Both the position numbers and the translations under genes were made by a program. From positions 2,779,786 to 2,843,785 of the forward strand of contig NC_014720.1 in the NCBI RefSeq assembly GCF_000166775.1: 64,000 bases of DNA. The letters are read 5' to 3'. Each line of letters opens with the position of its first letter. Positions within the stretch are counted from its first letter, which is position 1. Below are positions 43,515 through 52,776 of the stretch, piece by piece. The notes beneath the pieces are model-generated. The model made no database searches. It was not told the DNA's origin and saw nothing but the letters and a program-made list of their open reading frames with translations. This DNA is from Caldicellulosiruptor kronotskyensis 2002 (lineage in GTDB: Bacteria > Bacillota > Thermoanaerobacteria > Caldicellulosiruptorales > Caldicellulosiruptoraceae).

Positions 43515-44144
43515 TCATATCTTCAAGTATTGCCTCATGAGCATTACGATTATATTGTTTTCATACAAAAACTCTGCAAACATTGAGGTCTTTATGACCT
43601 TTTGAGCTGACTTGAAAATCTCTGCGTTCGGGAAAAAGTAGAAAATCGAAAAAGCAATATATATTATTATCAGCGCTACTGTTGCACCTGCCACAAATCC
43701 TAAAAATCGGTCTATCTGACCCACAACTGGCACCTTTCTCATAAACCCAATGGATGTTTTTATCACTGATATAACAATTTTTGTTCCCACAAATATAAGA
43801 ATCATCGCAATAAAGTTTGCAAGCACAACTGCTGCAGCGTCCTGCAAAGTTCTGTTTAACGTCTGCTGTGCTTGTATTATTGCGCCTCTAAAAAACTGAG
43901 GCACTGTGGGTAAAATATCCTCTTTAACTACAACATTTTGTCTTACAAAACTGTAAATTGCCTCTTTAAGAGCTGGTGATTGAAGAATAAAGCTGCTGAC
44001 AAACTTGTATCCAAACACTGCAACAAACCATGAGATTATGTAAGAACCTATATCAAATGCCATCCTAAACATACCTTTTTTATATCCAATCCAGCAGCCC
44101 ACCAGAATTATTGTAAGCACAACAATATCGGCTGTGTTTGGCAT
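43515..44144 (-). CDS. CvpA family membrane protein
   Basis: The ATG at 44144 (GGTGG 10 bp upstream) gives 209 residues and avoids overlap with the upstream stop at 44152. Four membrane helices are visible, with the early VGCWIGYKKGMFRM motif and DRFLGFVAGATVALII near the C-terminal half. CvpA was named for colicin V production; the exact role is unclear. Confidence 0.85.
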   Translation of the reverse strand: MPNTADIVVLTIILVGCWIGYKKGMFRMAFDIGSYIISWFVAVFGYKFVSSFILQSPALKEAIYSFVRQNVVVKEDILPTVPQFFRGAIIQAQQTLNRTLQDAAAVVLANFIAMILIFVGTKIVISVIKTSIGFMRKVPVVGQIDRFLGFVAGATVALIIIYIAFSIFYFFPNAEIFKSAQKVIKTSMFAEFLYENNIIVMLMRQYLKI

Positions 44145-44151
44145 TCGGCAG

Positions 44152-45186
44152 TTACCACCTTTCTTTATAACATTCAATTCTATCATTAAATATATAATAC
44201 AACTTGTCCTGACTTAGAACAGCTTTTTCAAAGCCAAAAGAATTTACTTTTAGATGTTTTAATCTGTTTAAATTCAATGAGTAAATCTCAACCTGGTTGC
44301 CCTTTGTCAATGCTATTTTGTCACTTGTAGCAACAGCCCAGTCAAACGGTGACAACCTTTTGAACAAAAAACTGTCTGTATATCTGTTGTATGAAAGAAT
44401 ATCTTTTGACGAAACTAAAACTTCTGGATTTCCTACAACATGTTTTGGAGTGCTGCTAAAGTTAAAAGATTTTATCTTTCTTGTCAACTGCATGTCATAT
44501 ACAATGAGTTTTTTCCCATCCCAAACAGCAATGTAGTTTTGTATAACAAAAAGTTTTTTCACGTTTAAAAATGTTGAAGGAAGTATTTTTGACATAAATA
44601 CTCCTCTTTTGTCTATAAACGATATTGCTAAATCTCCATTTGAGATACTTTTAACAATGGCTACAACAAAATTATTTCCTATATCAAAGTCTATAACATT
44701 CTCATTTATCTTTGCAGAATAAATAATGTTTTGATTACTGTCATATGTAATAAGATAGTTTTCTTTGTTGCTCAAAAGCACACAAACCTTGCCATCTTTT
44801 ACTTTGACATCTTTTATTGTTTCAGGGTACACAATGTCTTTTTGTTCTGATACTGTTATTATGTGGAGATATTTTCCTCCTTCAACAAACGCCACTGCAA
44901 CCTGCCCATCTGAGTATCCTTTATGGTTCTGATACGCAATTTTTGTCCATTTTATTGTATCACCTTTTAAAATACCAATCTTGCCTCTGAAAATAACCGC
45001 AGCTCCGCCTTTGAGTGGCAAAACATCCTCAAAGTATCTTATGTTTGGATATGTCTTTGTGTATTCATATTTCATGAACATGTATGGATTTAAAAACTCT
45101 ATCCCAAAAAGGTTTAAACTCAGCACAAATGCAATAATGAGTGCTGCAACAACAATCAATTTATACACAAATTTTAAAAACCTCAT
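44152..45186 (-). CDS. Membrane-anchored beta-propeller-like protein (DUF5711-type)
   Basis: This 344-residue protein has one N-terminal membrane helix (about 8-27) and an extracellular region of repeated short strands with a YxxxG/DG pattern (for example GDTIKWTKIAYQNHKGYSDG; FDIGNNFVVAIV) that suggests a beta-propeller. I associate it with DUF5711 but could not confirm this. It sits between the SpoIIE-type phosphatase and cvpA in one leftward run. Confidence 0.78.
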   Translation of the reverse strand: MRFLKFVYKLIVVAALIIAFVLSLNLFGIEFLNPYMFMKYEYTKTYPNIRYFEDVLPLKGGAAVIFRGKIGILKGDTIKWTKIAYQNHKGYSDGQVAVAFVEGGKYLHIITVSEQKDIVYPETIKDVKVKDGKVCVLLSNKENYLITYDSNQNIIYSAKINENVIDFDIGNNFVVAIVKSISNGDLAISFIDKRGVFMSKILPSTFLNVKKLFVIQNYIAVWDGKKLIVYDMQLTRKIKSFNFSSTPKHVVGNPEVLVSSKDILSYNRYTDSFLFKRLSPFDWAVATSDKIALTKGNQVEIYSLNLNRLKHLKVNSFGFEKAVLSQDKLYYIFNDRIECYKERW

Positions 45187-45203
45187 TTTCTTTCACACTC
45201 TTT

Positions 45204-46286
45204 TTAAATCTTCTCAACCATCAAAACAGCTATGTCATCGTCTATATCTGAGACAAAATTTCTCACATCTCTTATCAAAAGCTCTGTGTTTATATTCTTA
45301 ATACTAAGTATTCTTTTTATAAGCCTCTTTTTGCCGTACATCTCACCTTGTTTGTTCTTGCTTTCAATAAGTCCATCTGAATAAAATATCAGCTTGTCAT
45401 TTTTCTCAAGAATTGTCTCTTTCATCTCAAACCCTTGTTCAAGGTCAATTGATGCAATAGGCTGCCCTCTCATCGAAAACATCTTTACCTTCTTATTTGC
45501 TTTGACCAAAATTGGCTCTGTCACATGCCCTGCAGAAATCATTGTAACTTTTCCATTCTGTCTTTCTAAAATGCCAAGCACTACTGTGATATATATCTCG
45601 CTTGGAAAGTTCATCTCTATAAAATCCAAAAGAACTCCTTTCATTATCTCCTGTGCACTTGAGTTTATATAAGTGTGAGCATTTTTAATAATACTTTGTT
45701 TTACAAATATTGTTACCATTGATGCTAAAAGTCCATGCCCTGCAACATCTGCAACATAGAAAACTATTTTATCATCAATATTGATGACATCCAAAAAATC
45801 TCCGCCAAGCCTTTCGCATGGTTTGTAGGTGTATGTAATTCTGTACCCTTCAATCCTTGGTATTACTGGAAGAAGCGATTGCTGTAGCCTCTTTGCAAAC
45901 TCCAAATCACGTCTCAAAATCTCATTCTGGCGTCTGAGCCTCTCTTCAATCTTTCTCTGTTCTGTAATATCTCTGAACACCTCAACAGTTCCAACAACTT
46001 TTCCATCCTGTCCACAAACCGGTGAGCTTATGACATAGTATGTCTTGTCTTTATAATGTGCATACTTCATAAACCGCGTTTTTTCTCTTATAGACCTTAT
46101 TGCAATGCAGTCTTCACACCTTGAATCCTTGCAAAAAAGTTCATAGCATTTTTTGCCTGTCTGGTCACCAAATTCTTCCTTCATCTTGGCATTACAAAAA
46201 ACAACAACTCCATCTATGTCAATGACCCTGACAAGGTCAAGCATTCCATTTAAAATACTCTCATAGAAGTTTTTCGAAAACTCCAT
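45204..46286 (-). CDS. PAS-containing SpoIIE-type protein phosphatase
   Basis: This 360-residue protein has an N-terminal PAS domain (about 8-120) containing CYELFCKDSRCEDC, a four-cysteine stretch that may hold a cofactor or disulfide, then a coiled-coil linker and a PP2C-like SpoIIE domain (about 145-355). GGDFLD and VADVAGHGLLASM carry the metal-binding aspartates, with IFYSDGLIE and DDIAVLM near the end. Such RsbU-like phosphatases dephosphorylate anti-anti-sigma factors. No partner gene is adjacent. A hairpin at 46299-46325 lies just before its ribosome-binding site. Confidence 0.92.
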   Translation of the reverse strand: MEFSKNFYESILNGMLDLVRVIDIDGVVVFCNAKMKEEFGDQTGKKCYELFCKDSRCEDCIAIRSIREKTRFMKYAHYKDKTYYVISSPVCGQDGKVVGTVEVFRDITEQRKIEERLRRQNEILRRDLEFAKRLQQSLLPVIPRIEGYRITYTYKPCERLGGDFLDVINIDDKIVFYVADVAGHGLLASMVTIFVKQSIIKNAHTYINSSAQEIMKGVLLDFIEMNFPSEIYITVVLGILERQNGKVTMISAGHVTEPILVKANKKVKMFSMRGQPIASIDLEQGFEMKETILEKNDKLIFYSDGLIESKNKQGEMYGKKRLIKRILSIKNINTELLIRDVRNFVSDIDDDIAVLMVEKI

Positions 46287-46298
46287 TCTTCTTCCCCC

Positions 46299-46325
46299 GC
46301 CAATGACACACTTTTTATCATTGGC
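46299..46325 (-). other. Hairpin before the SpoIIE-type phosphatase gene
   Basis: GCCAATGA and TCATTGGC form an 8-bp stem with an 11-nt loop between the DUF4446 stop and the phosphatase start. There is no T-run, so it is not a clear terminator; it might affect translation or mRNA stability. Confidence 0.45.
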
Positions 46326-46355
46326 AGGTATCCTCCTTTCTTTTGTAATAGTATT

Positions 46356-46868
46356 TTACTCTTTTATCTCTTTTGAAATGTAGTTTTTTCTTGCAATGTC
46401 GATTGCCTGCATCTCTTCTGCTGAAAGCGGATACTTTGAAAGTCCATTTTCTACTGGTTTTGCATATACGCTACAACCTTCTCTTGAATATATGCTATTT
46501 ATCACAACTCCTGTATCAAACTCATCAAGAAGCGCCAAAGCAAAGCTGAGTTTGCTCCCCACATTCTCAAATGCATCATATCGAACAATTCCAACCTTTT
46601 TAATGCACAGCTTTGTATTTTCACTCAGTATCCTGTGACTTTTTGACAGAGCTTTTAGTACCTCTTCAAAATATTCAACCTTTTCATTTGTCTGTTTTAT
46701 TATCTGCTCTAAATTTTTGAAATCTTGATTTGAGGTAAGGTCAAGAAATCTTCTTTTAAGACTTTTGTTTTTTGCAACTTGTATCAAAAGCGCAAGAAAA
46801 AGTATCAAGTTCAGTGCAAGAAAAAAAATTATTATCTCAAGAGCATATGTAGTAATAAAACTCTCCAT
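46356..46868 (-). CDS. DUF4446 family protein
   Basis: This 170-residue protein has an N-terminal membrane helix (about 8-28), a coiled-coil region, and the conserved VGIVRYDAFENVGSKLSFALALLD stretch, found in DUF4446 proteins usually encoded beside parAB. Function is unknown. Downstream of parB in the same direction, separated by a parS site. Confidence 0.9.
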   Translation of the reverse strand: MESFITTYALEIIIFFLALNLILFLALLIQVAKNKSLKRRFLDLTSNQDFKNLEQIIKQTNEKVEYFEEVLKALSKSHRILSENTKLCIKKVGIVRYDAFENVGSKLSFALALLDEFDTGVVINSIYSREGCSVYAKPVENGLSKYPLSAEEMQAIDIARKNYISKEIKE

Positions 46869-46908
46869 AAAATTTCCTCCCCGATGTTTTTATACTAAAT
46901 GTTTTTAA

Positions 46909-46924
46909 TGTTCCACGTGGAACA
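46909..46924. promoter_or_regulatory. parS site 1
   Basis: TGTTCCACGTGGAACA is a perfect 16-bp palindrome of the parS type (consensus TGTTTCACGTGAAACA), with the inner pair changed to C/G. It is immediately downstream of parB and should bind ParB/Spo0J. Confidence 0.92.
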
Positions 46925-46956
46925 TTTCATTGATAGATTTTTGATGATAGTTTGCT

Positions 46957-47814
46957 CTATGGCATTAGAATAGAAATTATCTTTTCAAGCTCTTCATCAG
47001 ATGAAAATTCAATCTCTATCTTGCCCCTATTCTTCTTTTTTTGAATCTTTACCTTCAAACCAAATAGTTTCATGAGATTTTCTTCAATCTCACGTATTAT
47101 CTCGCTTTCAACTTCAATTTTATTTTTTTCATTGCTGGATTTTATGAGGTTTTCAAGATCTCGTACGCTTAAATTCTTTTCAGCAACAAGTTGTGCAAGT
47201 TCATTTCTTTGCCTTTCATCTTCAATCGAAAGCAATACCTTTGCATGTCCTTCTGAAATCTTGCCTTCTAATATAAGGTTGATAATGTCATTGCCAAGAT
47301 TTAAAATACGAAGGGTATTTGCAATTTTTGAACGAGATATTCCAAGTCTTTTTCCAAGTTCTTCTTGCGTATATCCAAACTCATCCATAAGTTTCTTAAA
47401 TGCTAAAGCCTTCTCATACGGATTTAAATCCTTTCTCTGGATATTTTCTATCAGAGCAATCTCCAAGGGATTTTCATATTCCTTTACTATGCACTTTACT
47501 TTTTTAAAACCAGCAAACTTGCAAGCTCTTAATCTTCTCTCACCTGCAATCAAAACATATCTGTCAGCCTTTTTTTGTACAACAAGAGGCTGTATAAGCC
47601 CAACACTTTTAATTGAGTTTGCAAGCTCTTCTATTTCTTCATCATTAAAAACTTTCCTTGGTTGATTTTCAGACAGGTCAATCAAATCAATATCAATCTC
47701 TTCAATTTTCTCACTATTTTCGTTTTTATCTTCTACAACTTCTGACTCTATCTCAGAACTTACAAAATCTTCTCCAAACAGGGCATCAAGACCTCTTCCA
47801 AGCCTCTTTTTCAT
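46957..47814 (-). CDS. parB: Chromosome partitioning protein ParB (Spo0J)
   Basis: This 285-residue protein has an N-terminal ENQPRKVFNDEEIEELANSI motif, the CTP-binding GERRLRACK (about 92-100) and ENIQRKDLNPYEKA boxes, a helix-turn-helix (TQEELGKRLGISRSKIANTLR, about 151-171) and a C-terminal dimerisation region. ParB spreads from parS as a CTP-gated clamp. It begins directly after the parA stop (TAA-ATG), so the pair is coupled. Two parS copies flank the operon. Confidence 0.97.
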   Translation of the reverse strand: MKKRLGRGLDALFGEDFVSSEIESEVVEDKNENSEKIEEIDIDLIDLSENQPRKVFNDEEIEELANSIKSVGLIQPLVVQKKADRYVLIAGERRLRACKFAGFKKVKCIVKEYENPLEIALIENIQRKDLNPYEKALAFKKLMDEFGYTQEELGKRLGISRSKIANTLRILNLGNDIINLILEGKISEGHAKVLLSIEDERQRNELAQLVAEKNLSVRDLENLIKSSNEKNKIEVESEIIREIEENLMKLFGLKVKIQKKKNRGKIEIEFSSDEELEKIISILMP

Positions 47815-48609
47815 TTATATTGCACCTCTTGAAAATGTATTTTCTATCCTGTTTATGTACTCCTCGGCAAGCTCTATGTACGCCTTTGCACCCTTTGATT
47901 CAGGGTCATATAATATACCCGGAATACCAAATGAAGGTGCTTCAGAAAGTCTTACGTTTCGAGGAATTATACTCAAAAAAACCTTCTGCCCAAAAAACCT
48001 TTTTACCTCTTCAACAACCTCTAATGAAAGATTTGTTCTTGAGTCAAACATTGTAAGAACAACCCCATCAATCTCTAAGCTTTTGTTTAAATGCTTTCTG
48101 ACAAGAGATATGGTATTAGAAAGCTGACTCAAGCCTTCTAAGGCATAGTACTCACACTGGATTGGAATTATAACAGAGTCAGCAGCTGCCAGAGCGTTTA
48201 ATGTCAATAATCCCAAAGATGGTGGACAGTCAATAAAAATATAGTCATATTCATCTTTTACCTTTTCAATTGCATCTTTTAGTCTAAATTCTCTGGCAAT
48301 CATTGATACAAGCTCAATCTCAGCACCAGCCAAGTTTACATTGGCGGGTAGAATACTCAAATTCTCAAATTTTTCTTTTACAATAGCTTCATCTGCCGAG
48401 CAATTACCTATCAAAACATCATATGTAGTCTTCTCAAGCGATTTTTTGTCAATTCCAAACCCGCTTGTGAGATTACCCTGTGGGTCACAGTCAATTGCCA
48501 AAACCCTTTTTTCCATTTTACTTACTGCGGCAGATAAATTAACACAAGTTGTTGTTTTCCCAACACCACCTTTTTGGTTAACAATTGCAACAATTCTTGC
48601 CATTTCCAT
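47815..48609 (-). CDS. parA: Chromosome partitioning ATPase ParA (Soj)
   Basis: This 264-residue deviant Walker ATPase has KGGVGKTT at residues 13-20, DCDPQGNLTSG at about 40-50 and DCPPSLGLLTLNAL at about 122-135. It works with ParB in origin segregation and, in Gram-positives, controls DnaA. A parS site lies 42 bp upstream of its start and may allow autoregulation. Confidence 0.97.
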   Translation of the reverse strand: MEMARIVAIVNQKGGVGKTTTCVNLSAAVSKMEKRVLAIDCDPQGNLTSGFGIDKKSLEKTTYDVLIGNCSADEAIVKEKFENLSILPANVNLAGAEIELVSMIAREFRLKDAIEKVKDEYDYIFIDCPPSLGLLTLNALAAADSVIIPIQCEYYALEGLSQLSNTISLVRKHLNKSLEIDGVVLTMFDSRTNLSLEVVEEVKRFFGQKVFLSIIPRNVRLSEAPSFGIPGILYDPESKGAKAYIELAEEYINRIENTFSRGAI

Positions 48610-48650
48610 CTTCTCACTTCAAGTGTTTTAATTAAATTATATCATAAGAA

Positions 48651-48666
48651 TGTTCCACGTGGAACA
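48651..48666. promoter_or_regulatory. parS site 2
   Basis: The same TGTTCCACGTGGAACA palindrome as at 46909-46924, flanked by AA/TT at both ends. It sits just upstream of parA. Confidence 0.92.
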
Positions 48667-48761
48667 TTTGATTAACATTTTAATCAAACAAAAAATTTAA
48701 CAAGTGAATAGAACTCGGATTAAATTGGATTTATCAAAATTTATTTTACAATCAACATTCT

Positions 48762-48859
48762 TTAACACATTTTTAACATTATTTTAAATTAACTTTAACC
48801 TACAATAAACAAACATTTAACTTTGATTTAATAAAACTTAAACATTTAAAGAGTATACT
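48762..48859 (+). promoter_or_regulatory. PhoP box array and -10 box of the pstS-phoA unit
   Basis: TTAACA-like hexamers recur at an exact 11-bp period: 48762, 48773, 48784 (TTAAAT), 48795 (TTAACC), 48817 (TTAACT) and 48828 (TTAATA), with weaker copies at 48806 and 48839. This is the arrangement of PhoP response-regulator boxes in Gram-positive bacteria. A TATACT -10 box follows at 48854-48859. Induction under phosphate limitation is expected. Confidence 0.85.
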
Positions 48860-48893
48860 ATGATTTGCAAAAAATCTTGAGGAGGGGTAATTC

Positions 48894-50039
48894 ATGAAAA
48901 AAGTATTCTTTAAAAAGGTTGTTACTCTAATAGCGCTTTTTTGCCTTATGTCAACAATAGGTTTAATTCCATTAATTTCCTACTCACAAAGTCTAACAGT
49001 AAAGTCAAAATCACTTCCGTCATTAACAACACAAAAACAGATTGTTATTACATTTTCACAGGATATCTCAAAAGGGCAAAACTTTGATAAAATAACTCTT
49101 TTAAAAAACAAAAAATCAAAGGTACAATTCTCAGCACATATTTCATATAACAAGCTTGTCATAACTATAAAAGAAAATCTTACTCCAAAAGCTCAGTATC
49201 TATTGACAATACCAAGAAATGCTGTAAAGTCAGCAAAAGGAGAGTATAACCCAGATCTCAAGTACACATTTATTCCACAAAATTTTTCATCAAACCTTTC
49301 TGGAAGAATTATGATTGCAGGATCAACATCTGTTCAGCCACTTGCTGATGAGCTTGCAAAATATTTTATGCAGCAATATCCAAAAGTATCAATCGAGGTT
49401 CAAGGTGGAGGCTCATCAGTTGGAATAAAATCTGCTATTCAAGGAATTGTAGACATTGGAACATCATCAAGAGAATTGACAGAGGATGAATCAAAACAGC
49501 TATCAGCAAAAGGCTGGCAAGAGATAAAAATTGCAGAAGATGGCATTGCAGTTATTGTTCACAAATCCAATCCTGTGTCAAACCTTACAATTGAACAAAT
49601 TAGAGACATATTCTCTGGCAAGATTAAAAACTGGAAAGAGGTCGGCGGTAAAGACGCTAAAATAGTTGTGGTCACAAGAGAAGAAGGTTCTGGTACAAGA
49701 GGCGCGTTTGAAGAAATAGTTATGGGAAAATCATCAAAGATAACAGACTCAGCAATTGTGCAGCCATCAACTGGTGCTGTAAAAACAACAGTTTTACAGG
49801 ATGAAAATGCAATTGGATATATATCAATTGGCGTATTAGATAGCACAGTAAAAGGTGTCAAGGTTGAAGGTGTTGAACCATCAGAAAAGAACGTAAAGCT
49901 CGGAAAATACAAAATTAAAAGACCATTTCTCTTCTTAGTTTCCAAAAATCCAAGCAAGGTAACAAAAGCATTTGTTGATTTTGTCCTCTCTGATGAAGGT
50001 CAGGCAATTGTAGCTAAAAACTATATCTCAGTTAAATAA
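48894..50039 (+). CDS. pstS: PstS-like phosphate-binding protein with N-terminal Ig-like domain
   Basis: This 381-residue exported protein has a signal sequence at about 1-32, no clear lipobox, then an Ig-like (Big_5/SbsA-like) domain at about 35-125 with VITFSQDISKGQNFDKITL, and a PstS domain from about 140 (IAGSTSVQPLADELAKYF; GGGSSVGIKSAIQG; REEGSGTRGAFEE). It should bind phosphate for an ABC transporter, but no pstCAB genes are adjacent. The next gene is an alkaline phosphatase. PhoP boxes lie upstream. Confidence 0.92.
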   Translation: MKKVFFKKVVTLIALFCLMSTIGLIPLISYSQSLTVKSKSLPSLTTQKQIVITFSQDISKGQNFDKITLLKNKKSKVQFSAHISYNKLVITIKENLTPKAQYLLTIPRNAVKSAKGEYNPDLKYTFIPQNFSSNLSGRIMIAGSTSVQPLADELAKYFMQQYPKVSIEVQGGGSSVGIKSAIQGIVDIGTSSRELTEDESKQLSAKGWQEIKIAEDGIAVIVHKSNPVSNLTIEQIRDIFSGKIKNWKEVGGKDAKIVVVTREEGSGTRGAFEEIVMGKSSKITDSAIVQPSTGAVKTTVLQDENAIGYISIGVLDSTVKGVKVEGVEPSEKNVKLGKYKIKRPFLFLVSKNPSKVTKAFVDFVLSDEGQAIVAKNYISVK

Positions 50040-50076
50040 AATTTATAAAACCAAAATAAAGAGGTGAATTTAGTAA

Positions 50077-51720
50077 ATGAAAAATGTTTTTTTGAGAAGA
50101 AAAAATATACTTATTTCAGCAATTTTAATCCTATGTATAATTTTATCAACTCTTGCATTTGCTCAACAAGATATAAATGATAATGAAAATAAAGTCAAAA
50201 ATGTTATTTTAATGATTCCTGATGGTATGACAATAGCTCACACAACACTTGCTCGCTGGTATCAAGGTGGAGAACCTTTGGCAATGGACGAACTTGCCTG
50301 TGGGCTTGTAAGAACATATTCAGCAAACAATCCAATTACAGACTCAGCACCAGCTGCAACAGCTTATGCAACAGGGTTTAAAACCCAAAACAGGTACCTT
50401 TCCATATATCCTGAGATGGTTTCAATGCCAGGAGTTGGGCAAGTAGAGGAAAAAGATTTTTATAAGCCAATAATAACTATATTGGAATCAGCTAAAAGGT
50501 TAGGAAAATCAACAGGTCTTGTTTTCACATGCCAGTTTCCGCACGCAACACCTGCTGCTTTTGCCTCACATACAGATAACAGAAATGATTATGAATCTAT
50601 AGCCGAGCAGATGGTTTATAACCATGTTGATGTTGTGCTCGGTGGAGGGTACAAATACATTGACAAAAATCAGAGAAAAGACAAAGAAGATTTGGCAGGC
50701 TACTTGAAGCAAAATGGCATTTTTGTTACAACAAACTGGCAGGATGCAAAGAACTTTTTCGGTCAGAAAATCTGGGGACTCTTTGCCCAAGATGCAATGC
50801 ACTATGATTTTGACAGGAAAGATGCAGGTGAGCCATCCTTAGCAGAGATGACCCAAAAAGCCATTCAGATTCTGTCCAAAAATAGAAATGGTTTTTTCTT
50901 GATGATAGAGGGAAGCCAGATTGACTGGGCATCTCATGCAAACGACCCTGTTGGAGTTGTATCAGAGGTTTTGGCATTTGACAAGGCTGTCAAAGTAGCT
51001 TTAGACTTTGCTAAGTCAAGAGATGATACAGCTATAATTATTGTACCAGACCATACCAATGGTGGTATGACACTTGGAATAGGAACAACTTCAATTGACA
51101 GTGTACTATTGAATCATTTTCTGAAGTACATCAGAAGAGCAACAAGAACAGCAGCAGGAGTAGAAGAAATACTTGGAAACAATAAAACAGATGAAAATAT
51201 CAAAAAGGTAGTATCACAGTATTATGGCATTGACAATCTTACACAGGATGAGATAAATGCAATCAAAAACGCTCCTCAGGGAAGGTTAAACTATGTATTA
51301 GGACCAATTATAAGCAAGCGATCATACATTGGTTGGACTTCAAATGAACACACAGGTGAAGAGGTTGTTTTATATGCATATCACCCAAAAGATTACATTC
51401 CAAGAGGTGTTATTGAAAACACAGAGGTCTGTGACTACATGGCAGAAATTCTTGGTATTGACCTTGGAAGCTTTAATGAAAATGCATATATCTCAAACAT
51501 TGACTTAGAAGAAAAAGGATATAATGTTTCCATTGACACAAGTAACCCGTCAAATATTCAGCTTGTAATAAACAAAGGAAGCAAAAAGTACATCATCCCG
51601 CAAAACAAAAATTTGGTTTTAGAAGGTTCTAATCAGTATAAGTTAAAATATGTAAGTGTGTACATTCCAAGTGCGAAAAGGTTCTTTGTGTCAAGTGAGA
51701 TAGAAAGTTTGATTAAATGA
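50077..51720 (+). CDS. phoA: Alkaline phosphatase (PhoA family)
   Basis: This 547-residue exported enzyme has a signal peptide at about 1-29. VILMIPDGM binds metal, and the nucleophile is Ser90 in TDSAPAATAYATG. MIEGSQIDWASHANDP and VPDHTNGGM, then EHTGEEV, give the remaining metal ligands. It releases phosphate from organic esters outside the cell. It lies 37 bp after pstS and is probably under the same PhoP control. A terminator follows. Confidence 0.95.
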   Translation: MKNVFLRRKNILISAILILCIILSTLAFAQQDINDNENKVKNVILMIPDGMTIAHTTLARWYQGGEPLAMDELACGLVRTYSANNPITDSAPAATAYATGFKTQNRYLSIYPEMVSMPGVGQVEEKDFYKPIITILESAKRLGKSTGLVFTCQFPHATPAAFASHTDNRNDYESIAEQMVYNHVDVVLGGGYKYIDKNQRKDKEDLAGYLKQNGIFVTTNWQDAKNFFGQKIWGLFAQDAMHYDFDRKDAGEPSLAEMTQKAIQILSKNRNGFFLMIEGSQIDWASHANDPVGVVSEVLAFDKAVKVALDFAKSRDDTAIIIVPDHTNGGMTLGIGTTSIDSVLLNHFLKYIRRATRTAAGVEEILGNNKTDENIKKVVSQYYGIDNLTQDEINAIKNAPQGRLNYVLGPIISKRSYIGWTSNEHTGEEVVLYAYHPKDYIPRGVIENTEVCDYMAEILGIDLGSFNENAYISNIDLEEKGYNVSIDTSNPSNIQLVINKGSKKYIIPQNKNLVLEGSNQYKLKYVSVYIPSAKRFFVSSEIESLIK

Positions 51721-51738
51721 CAATAACATTTAAATCAT

Positions 51739-51767
51739 GGTCGCTCAATAAGTTGAGCGGCCTTTTT
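51739..51767 (+). terminator. Terminator after phoA
   Basis: GGTCGCTCAA and TTGAGCGGCC form a stable stem with a TAAG loop, followed by TTTTTG. Confidence 0.9.
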
Positions 51768-51799
51768 GTTTTATTTAAAACAAAAAAATACCTCCTCTT

Positions 51800-52642
51800 T
51801 TATGAGGAGGTCTGCGGGGATTTTTTATTTATTCTAACGATTATTTCGTAGTATGCGTCTGTTTTGTTTTCTTTTATATCATAATTTATATCAGTTTTTT
51901 GGAATATTTTCAAGGCCTTTTTTATGGTATTATATACCACCCTGCAATCGTTCATAGAAATTTTTATTACTCTTGAAGTTTTAGCAATCTTTTTACCACT
52001 CAGAAAATCTGATATAAGCCTTTCTGTCTGTGATACGGTAAGACCACCTTCAACTATTCGCGATAAGATATATTTCATATCCTCTTGCGATTCAAGTTTT
52101 AATAGCGCTCGTGCATGACGTTCTGAAAGACCATGTTCACGTATCATCCATCTTATATCGGCTGGCAGCTGCAAAAGCCTTATTTTATTAGCAATGGCAG
52201 ACTGTGTTTTACCAACCCTTTTTGCTATCTCGACTTGTGTGAGTCCAAACTCGTCTGATAACTGTTTATATCCTTGAGCTTCTTCGAAAAAGTCAAGGTC
52301 TTGACGCTGTATATTTTCTATGAGTGCTAAAATTGCACTTTCAATGTCAGTTACATTAATTACAACTGCCTTAATTTTACTATACCCAAGATGTTTGCAA
52401 GCTCTAAGTCTTCGCTCGCCTGCAATGAGATAATAAAATTCACCCTTTTTCCTAACAATAATTGGCTGTAAAAGCCCATAAGTTTTTATAGATACAGCTA
52501 ACTCTTCAATAAGTCTTTCATCAAAATTAACCCTTGGTTGATACGGATTTGGCAAAATCTTTTCAATTGGTACATCCTCAATGTAATATATCTCTTTTTC
52601 AATATCCCCTTTGTTTGTCTGTCGTATCAAAAGTGAAAACAA
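51800..52642 (-). CDS. noc: Nucleoid occlusion protein Noc (ParB family)
   Basis: The TTG start at 52642 has GGAG 7 bp upstream and gives 280 residues. The ParB core reads PNPYQPRVNFDERLIEEL, GERRLRACKHLG and ENIQRQDLDFFEEA, with an HTH at LTQVEIAKRVGKTQSAIANKIR. Position beside rsmG and separate from parAB, and the short N-terminal sequence, favour Noc over a second Spo0J. The first ~10 residues could be the membrane-targeting helix, but this is short. Confidence 0.88.
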   Translation of the reverse strand: MFSLLIRQTNKGDIEKEIYYIEDVPIEKILPNPYQPRVNFDERLIEELAVSIKTYGLLQPIIVRKKGEFYYLIAGERRLRACKHLGYSKIKAVVINVTDIESAILALIENIQRQDLDFFEEAQGYKQLSDEFGLTQVEIAKRVGKTQSAIANKIRLLQLPADIRWMIREHGLSERHARALLKLESQEDMKYILSRIVEGGLTVSQTERLISDFLSGKKIAKTSRVIKISMNDCRVVYNTIKKALKIFQKTDINYDIKENKTDAYYEIIVRINKKSPQTSS

Positions 52643-52776
52643 CTTTTTTCTCCTTCCTTTTACAACTTTCTTTTGTAATCTATTTATTTAAATTCTTCCC
52701 TCCTTCAAAAACTCCTTCTTTTTATTTCAAGATTTTTCAGACATTTTCAAACACAATAAAACAATTTTCTCTTTGA

